DNA from: Sphingobium xenophagum NBRC 107872
GTDB lineage: Bacteria; Pseudomonadota; Alphaproteobacteria; Sphingomonadales; Sphingomonadaceae
Direction of reading: 5' to 3'
Assembly (NCBI RefSeq): GCF_000367345.1
Contig: NZ_BARE01000042.1
Location: forward strand, 1-38,253
Length of the DNA stretch: 38,253 nt
Under the pieces are notes generated by a model. That model was not told where the DNA came from. It was given only the letters and a program-made list of their open reading frames with translations, and made no database searches. Positions within the stretch are counted from its first letter, which is position 1. Each line of letters opens with the position of its first letter. Positions 31,427 to 38,253 of the stretch are shown piece after piece. The translations under genes and the position numbers were made by a program.

Positions 31427-31443
31427 TGGGAGGGACAATCAAC

Positions 31444-32427
31444 ATGAAGAAGATCGCCTATTTCGCCGCCGCCCTCGCGGCGCTGCCTTCGATCGCGTCC
31501 GCGCAGGACGGCCCGCCGCTTCCCGACGACATGCCGCCCGCGAACGCGCCCATGCCTGCCGGTGGAGGGGCGCAAGTAGATCCCAATGCCTATATCAGCC
31601 CGCGCAATCCGAACCTGACGCGCACCCAGCGCGAGGGTCTGTCGATCGCGCGGCGCTGGCAGGCGGAAAGCGCCGAAGGCATCAAGCCGGTGCCGGGCAC
31701 CGAAGGCGCGGTATTGTTCGCCTTCGGCACCTCCGAACCCTCCGTGGTCTGTGCTGTGCTGCAAATCTGCGATGTGCAGTTGCAGCCGGGCGAGAACATC
31801 AATTCGGTCAACGTGGGCGATAGCGCCCGCTGGCTGATCGAACCGGCCGTTTCCAATTCCGGGCCGAACGAAACCCAGCATCTTATCATCAAGCCGCTCG
31901 ATGCGAACTTGAATACAACGCTGATCGTGACGACCGATCGCCGCACCTACCATATCCGGTTGGTGTCGCACCGGACGCAATTCATGTCGCGGGTGGCGTT
32001 CACCTATCCCGATGAAGCGCAAGCCAAATGGGCCGCTTTCCGCGCTCGATCGGACACGGCGCGCGCCGAAAACACGATGGCGGTGCCCGATGGCGCGCGC
32101 GGGACGGGCAGGGGAGGGAGCGAATATCTCTCCAATCTCGATTTCCACTATAGCGTTGACGGCCGCGCACGCTGGAAGCCCGTCCGGGTTTACAATGATG
32201 GCGTCAAAACCATCATCGAAATGCCGCACGCGATGGAGCAGACGGAAGCGCCATCGCTGCTGATCGTCCGGGCCGGGGGCAGCGTCTCCAAGGCGGCTGA
32301 TACCTCCATCGTCAATTACCGGCTCCAAGATGGCCGCTACATTGTCGATCAGATTTTTGACCAAGCGGTCCTCATCTCCGGTGTCGGCAAGCGCCAAGAG
32401 CGCGTCACCATCACAAGGGGGGGCTGA
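31444..32427 (+). CDS. trbG: TrbG, VirB9-like outer-channel protein
   Basis: A 327-aa secreted protein. A signal peptide ends at 'IASAQ|DG' (about residue 20). A Pro-rich linker precedes the VirB9/CagX domain, seen in 'FAFGTSEPSVVCAVLQICDVQLQPGE', 'TTLIVTTDRRTYHIRLVS' and the C-terminal 'WKPVRVYNDGVKTIIEMP'. It should join TrbH and TrbI in the core complex across the periplasm. GGGAGGG lies upstream of ATG 31444; it ends 2 bp before trbH. Confidence 0.93.
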   Translation: MKKIAYFAAALAALPSIASAQDGPPLPDDMPPANAPMPAGGGAQVDPNAYISPRNPNLTRTQREGLSIARRWQAESAEGIKPVPGTEGAVLFAFGTSEPSVVCAVLQICDVQLQPGENINSVNVGDSARWLIEPAVSNSGPNETQHLIIKPLDANLNTTLIVTTDRRTYHIRLVSHRTQFMSRVAFTYPDEAQAKWAAFRARSDTARAENTMAVPDGARGTGRGGSEYLSNLDFHYSVDGRARWKPVRVYNDGVKTIIEMPHAMEQTEAPSLLIVRAGGSVSKAADTSIVNYRLQDGRYIVDQIFDQAVLISGVGKRQERVTITRGG

Positions 32428-32429
32428 TC

Positions 32430-33203
32430 GTGCGCGGTGCGATTTTTGTATCAGTGGCTTTCCTGCTTACGAGCTGCGCGGGCGTTTCGCACCGGGACAG
32501 CTTCGCCGTTCCGGCTCCTCCCGATCAGGCCCAAGCCCTCGTTGACGATTCCGTGGCGGAGCTGGTGAAACTCTACCCGCCTGCGATTAGCCGGGTGCTG
32601 ATCCCGACTACCGGGGGCGGGGCCTATGGTGACGGCTTGCGCTCCTCGATGCGCCAAGCAGGCTATGCGGTGATTGAGGCGGGCAAGGGCGTGAAGCCCG
32701 ATCCTGCGGCCACGCCGTTGCGCTATTACGTCGATCAGCCAATTGCCGATTCCTACCGCGTGACGCTGCGGGTCGGCGCGCAAACTTTCTCCCGCATCTA
32801 TGGCGTGGATGAAAAGGGTATCTACCCGTCTGCCGGGTGGGCGCTCGATCTGACCGGCGCAACGCCGGAGCTGATCGAACGGGCGAACCGGCCCGTAGCG
32901 CCTGCCGCACCTCCTCCCGTTCCGTCGCCCGTCGCCAGCACGCAACCCGGCTTCGGCGGCAATGGAACAGAGGCCGGAACGTGGTCTGTCAGCCTGACGG
33001 GCTTCTCCTCCGAAAGCGCAGCACGCGCCTATTGGCGCGCGACGGCGCGCCTTCGCCCTTCGTGGGCGAGCGTGACGCCGCGCTTTGTCCAAAACGGACG
33101 CTCTCACGGCATCCAATTCGGACAGTTTCAATCCAGCGCGACGGCGCGCGCCAAGTGCAAGGGCATCCGTGCCGCGCGCTGTGGCGTCGTCAAGGCCGGG
33201 TAA
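32430..33203 (+). CDS. trbH: TrbH lipoprotein with added SPOR-like domain
   Basis: A 257-aa lipoprotein with the lipobox LLTSC (about 12-16), start GTG 32430 preceded by GGGGGG. The first ~150 residues correspond to TrbH, the VirB7-like outer-membrane lipoprotein of the core complex (RK2 about 160 aa). A Pro linker (PAAPPPVPSPVAS) leads to about 75 extra residues, 'WSVSLTGFSSESAARAYWRA ... VTPRFVQ ... IQFGQFQSSATARAKCKGI', the usual layout of a SPOR domain, which binds peptidoglycan stripped of stem peptides. The addition is unusual and is treated as a finding. Confidence 0.82.
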   Translation: MRGAIFVSVAFLLTSCAGVSHRDSFAVPAPPDQAQALVDDSVAELVKLYPPAISRVLIPTTGGGAYGDGLRSSMRQAGYAVIEAGKGVKPDPAATPLRYYVDQPIADSYRVTLRVGAQTFSRIYGVDEKGIYPSAGWALDLTGATPELIERANRPVAPAAPPPVPSPVASTQPGFGGNGTEAGTWSVSLTGFSSESAARAYWRATARLRPSWASVTPRFVQNGRSHGIQFGQFQSSATARAKCKGIRAARCGVVKAG

Positions 33204-33215
33204 GGGGATAGGTTT

Positions 33216-34583
33216 ATGTCTGATGCTGATAGCATGTCGCCGGAAGCCTCGCCGGGCGGTGCAGCGGACGGGAACAGCGGGCGCTTGGTGACGGGAGTTC
33301 GCAGGGTCAATAATGCGCCGCTGCTGATCGTCCTCGGCATTGTGGCGCTGTTCATCGCCATCGTGGTGTCGATTATGATTGATCGCTCCTCGGACAATGC
33401 AGCGACCAAGGTTCAACCGGCTGTCGGTCAAAGCTCGGCCGATGTTGCGAACAAGGTTGCGGGGACCGCTCCAAGCGGTGCTGCGGAAGTCATGGCGAAC
33501 GCGCCCCCGCTGCCGCCTGCCGATGGCATCCCGGTCGCGCCGGTCGATCCCAATGCGCCGCCAACCGTCACCGCCTCGCCAGCGCAACCCAACGGCCCCA
33601 CGGCGGCCGATCTGCGCCGGGCACGCATGGAAGCGATACGCGAAGCACGCCTTGCCCAATTTGGCAGCGCCGTGCGCTCTCCTACCGCCCTGAAATGGCA
33701 GGACGGCCGCAATGGGGCATCCTCTGGCGCTGGCGGCATGAGTGGCGGCGCTGATCCGGCAACCCAGCTCGTCGCCCTGCAACAGCAAATGGCCGCTGCA
33801 ATGGCGCAGGGCCGCCAGCCCTCGGCCTCCGACATTGCCACCCTTACGGCCCTGTCAAACCAAGTGGCCGGGGGAGGAGCCGGAGCCGGGCAGGGTGCCG
33901 CCAATGCCCGCCCGCCTGCCAACTATGGCCAGTTCGCCAACAATGCGGGTGGCAATCGCTGGGCCTCGAACAGCCAAGTAGAAGCGCCCTCCCGCTACCA
34001 GCTCCGCGCGGGCTTCGTAATTCCCGGCACGCTGATCTCCGGCATCAACTCGCAAATACCGGGGCAGATTGTCGCGCAAGTTTCCCAAAACGTGTTCGAT
34101 ACCGCGACGGGCCGCTATCTCCTGATCCCGCAAGGCTCCCGCCTTGTCGGCGCGTATGATTCCAACCCGGTCTTTGGGCAGACGCGCGCGCTCATCGCGT
34201 GGCAACGGATCATCTTTCCTGACGGCAAGGCGATCGACCTTGGCGCTATGCCGGGGTCGGACAGCGCGGGCTATGCCGGGTTCCATGACCAAGTGAACGC
34301 GCATTGGTTCCGTATCTTCGGCTCCGCTCTGCTCATGTCTGGTGTGACCGCTGGCGTAACCCTTAGTCAGCCGCAAACCGGCCTCAACGCCAATGGCACC
34401 ATGTCCGCCAGCCAAGCCCTTAGCCAAGCTCTCGGCCAGCAGCTCGGACAGACCACGGCGATGATGATTGAGCGCAATCTGAACATATCGCCCACGCTGA
34501 TTATCCGGCCCGGCTTCCGCTTCAATGTGGTCGTCGTGAAAGACCTCACATTTTCAAAGCCTTACCGCTCATTCGATTATTGA
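33216..34583 (+). CDS. trbI: TrbI, VirB10-like core-complex protein
   Basis: A 455-aa protein (RK2 TrbI 463). A short cytoplasmic part is followed by one membrane helix (about 31-50), a Pro/Gln-rich periplasmic linker, and the VirB10/TrbI domain ('LRAGFVIPGTLISGINSQIPGQIVAQVSQNVFDTATGRYLLIPQGSRLVGAYDS'). It spans both membranes in the channel core. GGGGATAGG precedes the start. Confidence 0.94.
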   Translation: MSDADSMSPEASPGGAADGNSGRLVTGVRRVNNAPLLIVLGIVALFIAIVVSIMIDRSSDNAATKVQPAVGQSSADVANKVAGTAPSGAAEVMANAPPLPPADGIPVAPVDPNAPPTVTASPAQPNGPTAADLRRARMEAIREARLAQFGSAVRSPTALKWQDGRNGASSGAGGMSGGADPATQLVALQQQMAAAMAQGRQPSASDIATLTALSNQVAGGGAGAGQGAANARPPANYGQFANNAGGNRWASNSQVEAPSRYQLRAGFVIPGTLISGINSQIPGQIVAQVSQNVFDTATGRYLLIPQGSRLVGAYDSNPVFGQTRALIAWQRIIFPDGKAIDLGAMPGSDSAGYAGFHDQVNAHWFRIFGSALLMSGVTAGVTLSQPQTGLNANGTMSASQALSQALGQQLGQTTAMMIERNLNISPTLIIRPGFRFNVVVVKDLTFSKPYRSFDY

Positions 34584-34608
34584 CGCCAGATGAAAGGGAG
34601 CAAGCAAA

Positions 34609-35364
34609 ATGAAGTCTCGAATTTTAGCCGCTAAAATTTCTTTGGCGATCACTCTCGCGCTGGCGGCCCCGTCCGCCAATGCGCAAATCTCGGTTATCGA
34701 CGTTGCGAACGTCCGCCAGACAACCGTTTCCGCGCTGCAAAACGTCGCCACGGTGGCGAAGCAAATCCAGCAGTATCAGACGCAGCTACAGCAATACCAA
34801 AATATGATTCAGAACACGGTCGGCGCGCCGGTCCAGCTCTGGCAGCAGGCTACGCAAACGATCGACAGCCTCCAAGGGCAGGTCAATCAAATCAGCTCGT
34901 TCGCTCGTCAAGCTGGCGACGTGAACACCTACATGAATCAATTCAAAAATCCGTCTTACTATCAGACCAATGCTTGCACGTTCGGGAACTGCACGGCGGC
35001 GCAGCGCGCGGCGGCTCTGTCCGCTACTCGCGCCCGCACGACAAGCCAGATGGCCGCAAATGCCGACGCTATGAACGGCATCAACAGCGCCATGACAACG
35101 CTTGCGTCTGACGGCCAGCGCCTCGACCAGTTGCAGGCCAATGCCACGGGTGCGAGCGGGCAAATGCAAGCCCTGTCCTACGCCAATCAATTTGCGGCCC
35201 AACAAGCCAGTGAGTTGCAGAAAATTCGCGGCGTCCTGCTCGCGCAAAGCGCCGCGCTGACGGCTCAATCGCAATATCAGCTCGATCGCGATGCTGCGGC
35301 AACAGAGGCATCGGCCGCAATGCGGAAAACCAAACCGACGCCGATCGGAACCTATCAGAATTAA
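34609..35364 (+). CDS. trbJ: TrbJ, VirB5-like mating-pair protein
   Basis: A 251-aa secreted, helix- and Gln-rich protein (RK2 TrbJ 258). The signal peptide ends at 'APSANA|Q' (about residue 25). VirB5-family proteins sit at the pilus tip and aid contact. Coiled-coil regions lie around 40-100 and 170-235. The signal-peptide codons Ile-Leu-Ala-Ala-Lys form a KorB operator. The last 11 residues (TKPTPIGTYQN) recur exactly at the end of TrbK. Confidence 0.92.
   Translation: MKSRILAAKISLAITLALAAPSANAQISVIDVANVRQTTVSALQNVATVAKQIQQYQTQLQQYQNMIQNTVGAPVQLWQQATQTIDSLQGQVNQISSFARQAGDVNTYMNQFKNPSYYQTNACTFGNCTAAQRAAALSATRARTTSQMAANADAMNGINSAMTTLASDGQRLDQLQANATGASGQMQALSYANQFAAQQASELQKIRGVLLAQSAALTAQSQYQLDRDAAATEASAAMRKTKPTPIGTYQN
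34623..34635. promoter_or_regulatory. KorB operator inside trbJ
   Basis: TTTAGCCGCTAAA, exact operator, 15 bp into trbJ. As in traF it is read as Ile-Leu-Ala-Ala-Lys. No promoter is evident nearby, so it could act as a roadblock, a partition site or a KorB loading point. Confidence 0.82.
35329..35361 (+). repeat. 33-bp direct repeat, copy in trbJ 3' end
   Basis: The codons for TKPTPIGTYQN at the end of trbJ match 35581-35613 at the end of trbK in 32 of 33 positions. Similarity continues weakly past the stop into the next ribosome binding site (AGGA-x-AGC). Confidence 0.9.
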
Positions 35365-35373
35365 GGAAAGCCC

Positions 35374-35616
35374 ATGCCGAAATTGCGTCAACTTATCGCC
35401 GCGTCCTGCTGCACCGCTACACTTCTTCTCGCGGCCTGCGGCAAGTCCGAGTCCGAACCGAAAACGATGCTCTATTACTCTCAACACCTAGACGAAGCCC
35501 GCGAGAAGGTCGCCCGATGCAAATCCGGCGTCGAAACCGACGCGGAGTGCCAAGAAGCGGGCAGCGCACTAGCGCACGAAACCAAGCCGACGCCGATCGG
35601 AACCTATCAGAATTGA
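35374..35616 (+). CDS. trbK: TrbK-like entry-exclusion lipoprotein
   Basis: An 80-aa lipoprotein with lipobox LLAAC (about 18-22). In IncP-1, TrbK is a small lipoprotein that stops donors from receiving a second copy of the plasmid. Position between trbJ and trbL and the size fit; the 'ARCKSG...DAECQEAGSA' segment resembles EexN/TrbK-type proteins. The C-terminal TKPTPIGTYQN is shared with TrbJ. Confidence 0.82.
   Translation: MPKLRQLIAASCCTATLLLAACGKSESEPKTMLYYSQHLDEAREKVARCKSGVETDAECQEAGSALAHETKPTPIGTYQN
35581..35613 (+). repeat. 33-bp direct repeat, copy in trbK 3' end
   Basis: Second copy of the trbJ 3'-end repeat (one mismatch, AAG for AAA). Confidence 0.9.
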
Positions 35617-35626
35617 GGATAGCACT

Positions 35627-37342
35627 ATGAAGGCTCTGGCTCGCCTACACCTGTCCGCCTTGGGGGTGGCGCTCACGCTCGCCGCGACTCCCGCCTATGC
35701 GCAATCGCAAGGTATGCTCGATAATGTTCTGAACAAATATAAGAGCATGGCGGCGGCGTGGGCGAGCGTCTTCACAATGCACGCGACAATTCTATTCGGC
35801 ACACTAGCGGCGGTCAGCCTCATTTGGACGTTCGGGGTAATGGCGTTGCGCCGCGCCGATCTTGGCGAATTTGCTTCGGAAGCAATTCGCTTCGCCATCT
35901 TCTGCGGCTTCTTCTGGTGGCTGCTCATCAACGGCCCGGCGATCGGCTTGGCGATCATTGAAGGGCTGCGCTCGTTGGGTGCGCAGGCATCCGGCCTGCC
36001 TAACAATCTCGCGCCATCGGGTATTGTGGACATTGGTTTCGACATTTTCCGCCAAGCTGTCGAAGCGTCCAGCGTCCTAACTCCGGTCGATTCCGCTCTT
36101 TCTATCTTGGTTTCGCTGGGCATCCTGATTGTTTTGGCTCTCGTCGGCGTGAATATGCTGCTGCTGTTGGCCTCCGGCTATGTCCTCGCCTATGCCGGGG
36201 TTATCTTTTTGGGCTTCGGCGGCGCGCGGTGGACCAGCGATATTGCGCTGAACTATTTCAAAACGGTGGTCGCGGTGGGCGCGTCCCTGATGACGATGGT
36301 TCTTATCGTCGGCGTCGGCAAAACCTTCCTTGACCAATATTATGCCGCAACGGGCGAGGGTTCGTCTCTCCAAGATTTAGGGACCATGCTTGTCTTCGCG
36401 GTCGTCCTTCTGGCGCTCGTAAACAAGGTTCCCGCGATGGTCGGGGGCGTTATAAGCGGCGGCTCGATCCACGCGGCGGGCGGTATCGGAGCCTTTGGGG
36501 CAGGGGCCGCGCTGGGTGCTGCCGGGATGGCCGCTGGGGCGGCGGCCACGGGTGGGGCTATGATCGCTGCTGGCGCGATGAACGCTGCGGGTGGAGCCAG
36601 CGCGATCAAGGCCGCCTTCGCTGCCGCTGGTGGGAGCGGTGGTGAAGGCGGCCAAACCGGCATGGGAGGCGGGCAACCGCTTTCGTCGGCGGGCGACATG
36701 CCGGGAGGCGGCGATAACGGCGGCGGCGGTGGCGGTGGGGGCGGCGGCACGCCCCTTAGCGTCGCTATGGGCGGCGATGGCGGTTCCCCCCCGGCCAATG
36801 ACAACAGCGGCCTTCAAGGCGGCTCGGAAGCCGCCAGCGCGGGCGGCGGCACGGCTGCAAGCGCCGCTGCGGGTAGCGAGGCGGCCGATCGTGAAGACGG
36901 CAACGGCGGCGGCGCTGCCGGTGGCTCGCCTGCGGGGGAGGGGGAGGCCAGCTCCGCCAGCTCGCAAGGTGAAGGCGCGCCCGAAAGTGGCGACACTGGC
37001 GGCACGCAACGCACCGGCCTTAGCCGTGCGGCGAAAACCGCAAGCATCCTCGGCGGCGCTGCCGCTGGTATGGCGGTGGGCGCTTTGAAAGAGCGGGTGG
37101 GAAATACGGTGGGCGGCCGACTGGCGGCCAATATCCGCGCGTCGGCCGCCTCGGCATCGTCGGGAAGTGAAACGCTCGCTCCCGCGACCGGCGCGGGCAG
37201 TCCCGCCAGCTCGTCCGATTCATCGCCACCCCCCACGGCGCAATTCGCGGGCGATACCATTTCGGCCGCCCGTGATGCGGGCGACATGGAGACGCCAGAG
37301 GATGAAGTTGCGGCCTTCGTCCAGAGAAGGGGGGACAGCTAA
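35627..37342 (+). CDS. trbL: TrbL, VirB6-like polytopic membrane protein
   Basis: A 571-aa protein (RK2 TrbL 528). An N-terminal signal-like segment (to 'AYAQS') precedes five or so membrane helices up to about residue 280, as in VirB6. From about 280 on it is extremely Gly/Ala/Ser-rich with a run of Gly residues (36719-36748), a disordered tail typical of TrbL. It forms the inner-membrane entry of the channel. AGGATAGC precedes ATG 35627. Confidence 0.93.
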   Translation: MKALARLHLSALGVALTLAATPAYAQSQGMLDNVLNKYKSMAAAWASVFTMHATILFGTLAAVSLIWTFGVMALRRADLGEFASEAIRFAIFCGFFWWLLINGPAIGLAIIEGLRSLGAQASGLPNNLAPSGIVDIGFDIFRQAVEASSVLTPVDSALSILVSLGILIVLALVGVNMLLLLASGYVLAYAGVIFLGFGGARWTSDIALNYFKTVVAVGASLMTMVLIVGVGKTFLDQYYAATGEGSSLQDLGTMLVFAVVLLALVNKVPAMVGGVISGGSIHAAGGIGAFGAGAALGAAGMAAGAAATGGAMIAAGAMNAAGGASAIKAAFAAAGGSGGEGGQTGMGGGQPLSSAGDMPGGGDNGGGGGGGGGGTPLSVAMGGDGGSPPANDNSGLQGGSEAASAGGGTAASAAAGSEAADREDGNGGGAAGGSPAGEGEASSASSQGEGAPESGDTGGTQRTGLSRAAKTASILGGAAAGMAVGALKERVGNTVGGRLAANIRASAASASSGSETLAPATGAGSPASSSDSSPPPTAQFAGDTISAARDAGDMETPEDEVAAFVQRRGDS

Positions 37343-37344
37343 TC

Positions 37345-38253
37345 ATGGCCGCTGATCTGCCTCCGGTTGTCATAGAAGAACGGGTGCAATGCTCGATCGC
37401 GGCGGCGCTGCGCTATAACATTCCGGCGAACGTCATGCTGGCGGTCGCGGAACAAGAGAACGGTCGGCCCGGCGCGCGCGTCCAGAACACCAATAACACC
37501 GCCGATCTTGGCTCGATGCAGCTCAATTCCAGCTATATTCAATCGCTGGCACGCTACGGCATCCGGCCCGAATATGTGCTTGCGGCGGGGTGCTATCCCT
37601 ACAACCTCGCTGCATGGCGTATCAGAAACCATATCCGGGATGACAAGGGCGACCTGTGGACGCGGGTTGCCAATTATCATTCCCGAACGCCGGTCCATAA
37701 TGCCCGCTATCGGGCGCTGATTATGGCGAAAGGTGCGCGCTGGGAGGCGTGGCTTTCCTCGCGCTATAATACCTACAGCGTGAACGGCATCCCGGTAAGC
37801 GGCGGCGCTCCTGCTGCGCGATCGGCCTCGATCCCGCTCACGATCACGGCGGCCGACGCGACGGGCGGGGGCCAGCTCGCGGCGCAACCGGCGATCGTCC
37901 AGCCCCAAGGCAGCGCCGACGCCTCGGCGGGCTATGTCGCCTCGATCTTGGCCGCTGCGTTCAATGCTCGCATAACCGATACGTGGCGGGCGCTGGAAGC
38001 CAATTACGGGGCCGCCAACAGCTTTCACAAATATGGGCAGGCGGTGGATTTCGTGCCGCGTGCCGGGCTGCACACGATCACGCGCGAGCAAATCCGCGCC
38101 GTGATGGCGCAACATGGTATTCGCGTGGCGGAGCTGCTGGGGCCGGGGGACCGGGGCCATGCCGATCATTGGCATCTGGCTTTCTATACCGGCGATCAGA
38201 CTCGGCCGCTCGATCGCGCTCAAATTGTCGTCGCCAGAGCGGAACGCGGGGTA
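37345..38253 (+). CDS. trbN: TrbN-like lytic transglycosylase fused to an M15-type peptidase (3' end cut)
   Basis: This frame stays open to the window edge (303 codons seen, no stop). Residues about 10-150 are an SLT-type lytic transglycosylase, with 'NIPANVMLAVAEQENG' holding the catalytic Glu and 'ADLGSMQLNSSYI' the GxMQ motif, as in TrbN, which opens peptidoglycan for the channel. After a linker, residues about 200-285 show 'NSFHKYGQAVDFVPR' and 'GHADHWHLAF', the HxxGxAxD ... HxWH zinc pattern of M15 D,D-peptidases. AAGGGGGG precedes ATG 37345. trbM, normally between trbL and trbN, is absent. Confidence 0.85.
   Translation, partial: MAADLPPVVIEERVQCSIAAALRYNIPANVMLAVAEQENGRPGARVQNTNNTADLGSMQLNSSYIQSLARYGIRPEYVLAAGCYPYNLAAWRIRNHIRDDKGDLWTRVANYHSRTPVHNARYRALIMAKGARWEAWLSSRYNTYSVNGIPVSGGAPAARSASIPLTITAADATGGGQLAAQPAIVQPQGSADASAGYVASILAAAFNARITDTWRALEANYGAANSFHKYGQAVDFVPRAGLHTITREQIRAVMAQHGIRVAELLGPGDRGHADHWHLAFYTGDQTRPLDRAQIVVARAERGV

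Noticed and set aside
32451..33788. A 445-codon minus-strand ORF opposite trbH/trbI
   Set aside because: A shadow of GC-rich coding on the other strand; the product is Arg-rich with no domain, and trbH/trbI are secure.
36719..36748. GGC/GGT run as a tandem-repeat element
   Set aside because: It is the poly-Gly part of the disordered TrbL tail, normal for this protein.

Overview
The window is most of a conjugative plasmid backbone of the IncP-1 (RK2/R751) type. It reads almost gene for gene: traC-D-E-F-G-(H)-I-J | oriT | traK-L-M, a kfrC-like gene, the korB-incC-korA control operon, kleE-like, korC-like and klcA genes, a replication gene, then trbA-B-C-D-E-F-G-H-I-J-K-L-N. Identities come from conserved motifs, protein lengths and gene order recalled from the IncP family; no search was run. 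The DNA is GC-rich with GC-rich third codon positions. Accessory genes look alphaproteobacterial (a sphingomonad host is plausible), but the backbone is broad-host-range, so the host cannot be named.

Layout. 1-6989 is an accessory region. It holds a tight four-gene operon ending in a SprT-like zinc protease, small membrane proteins, a zeta-type P-loop kinase with a second ORF nested in its 3' part, a solitary D12-class adenine methyltransferase, an intact IS256-family insertion sequence with an 8-bp target duplication, an XRE regulator and a two-repeat protein. Five copies of a 20-bp palindrome (CATAGRCG-N4-CGYCTATG) lie among these genes. 6991-19830 is the Tra1/Dtr region, with an oriT whose nic site and inverted-repeat spacing match RK2. 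19861-23887 is the control and stability region. 24004-25412 is the presumed replicon: a winged-helix type Rep protein instead of TrfA, with a structured leader, and a ribbon-helix-helix protein. 25926-38253 is the Trb mating-pair-formation operon, cut off by the window end inside trbN.

How it works together. Seven exact TTTAGCSGCTAAA sites, the known KorB operator of IncP-1, are spread over the tra, kfr, kle, klc, trbA and trbJ loci. Together with a clear KorB they imply one plasmid-wide repression and partition network. TraI/J/H/K form the relaxosome at oriT, TraG couples it to the Trb channel, TraF matures the TrbC pilin, TraC and TraE process DNA, and KlcA plus the ArdC-like N-terminus of TraC are antirestriction functions. 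The least ordinary points are a SPOR-like domain added to TrbH, an M15-type peptidase domain fused to TrbN, two nested same-strand genes (traH in traI, and an ORF in the zeta gene), duplicated klcA/kleE promoter modules, the replaced replicon with a possible countertranscript RNA, and the palindrome family.
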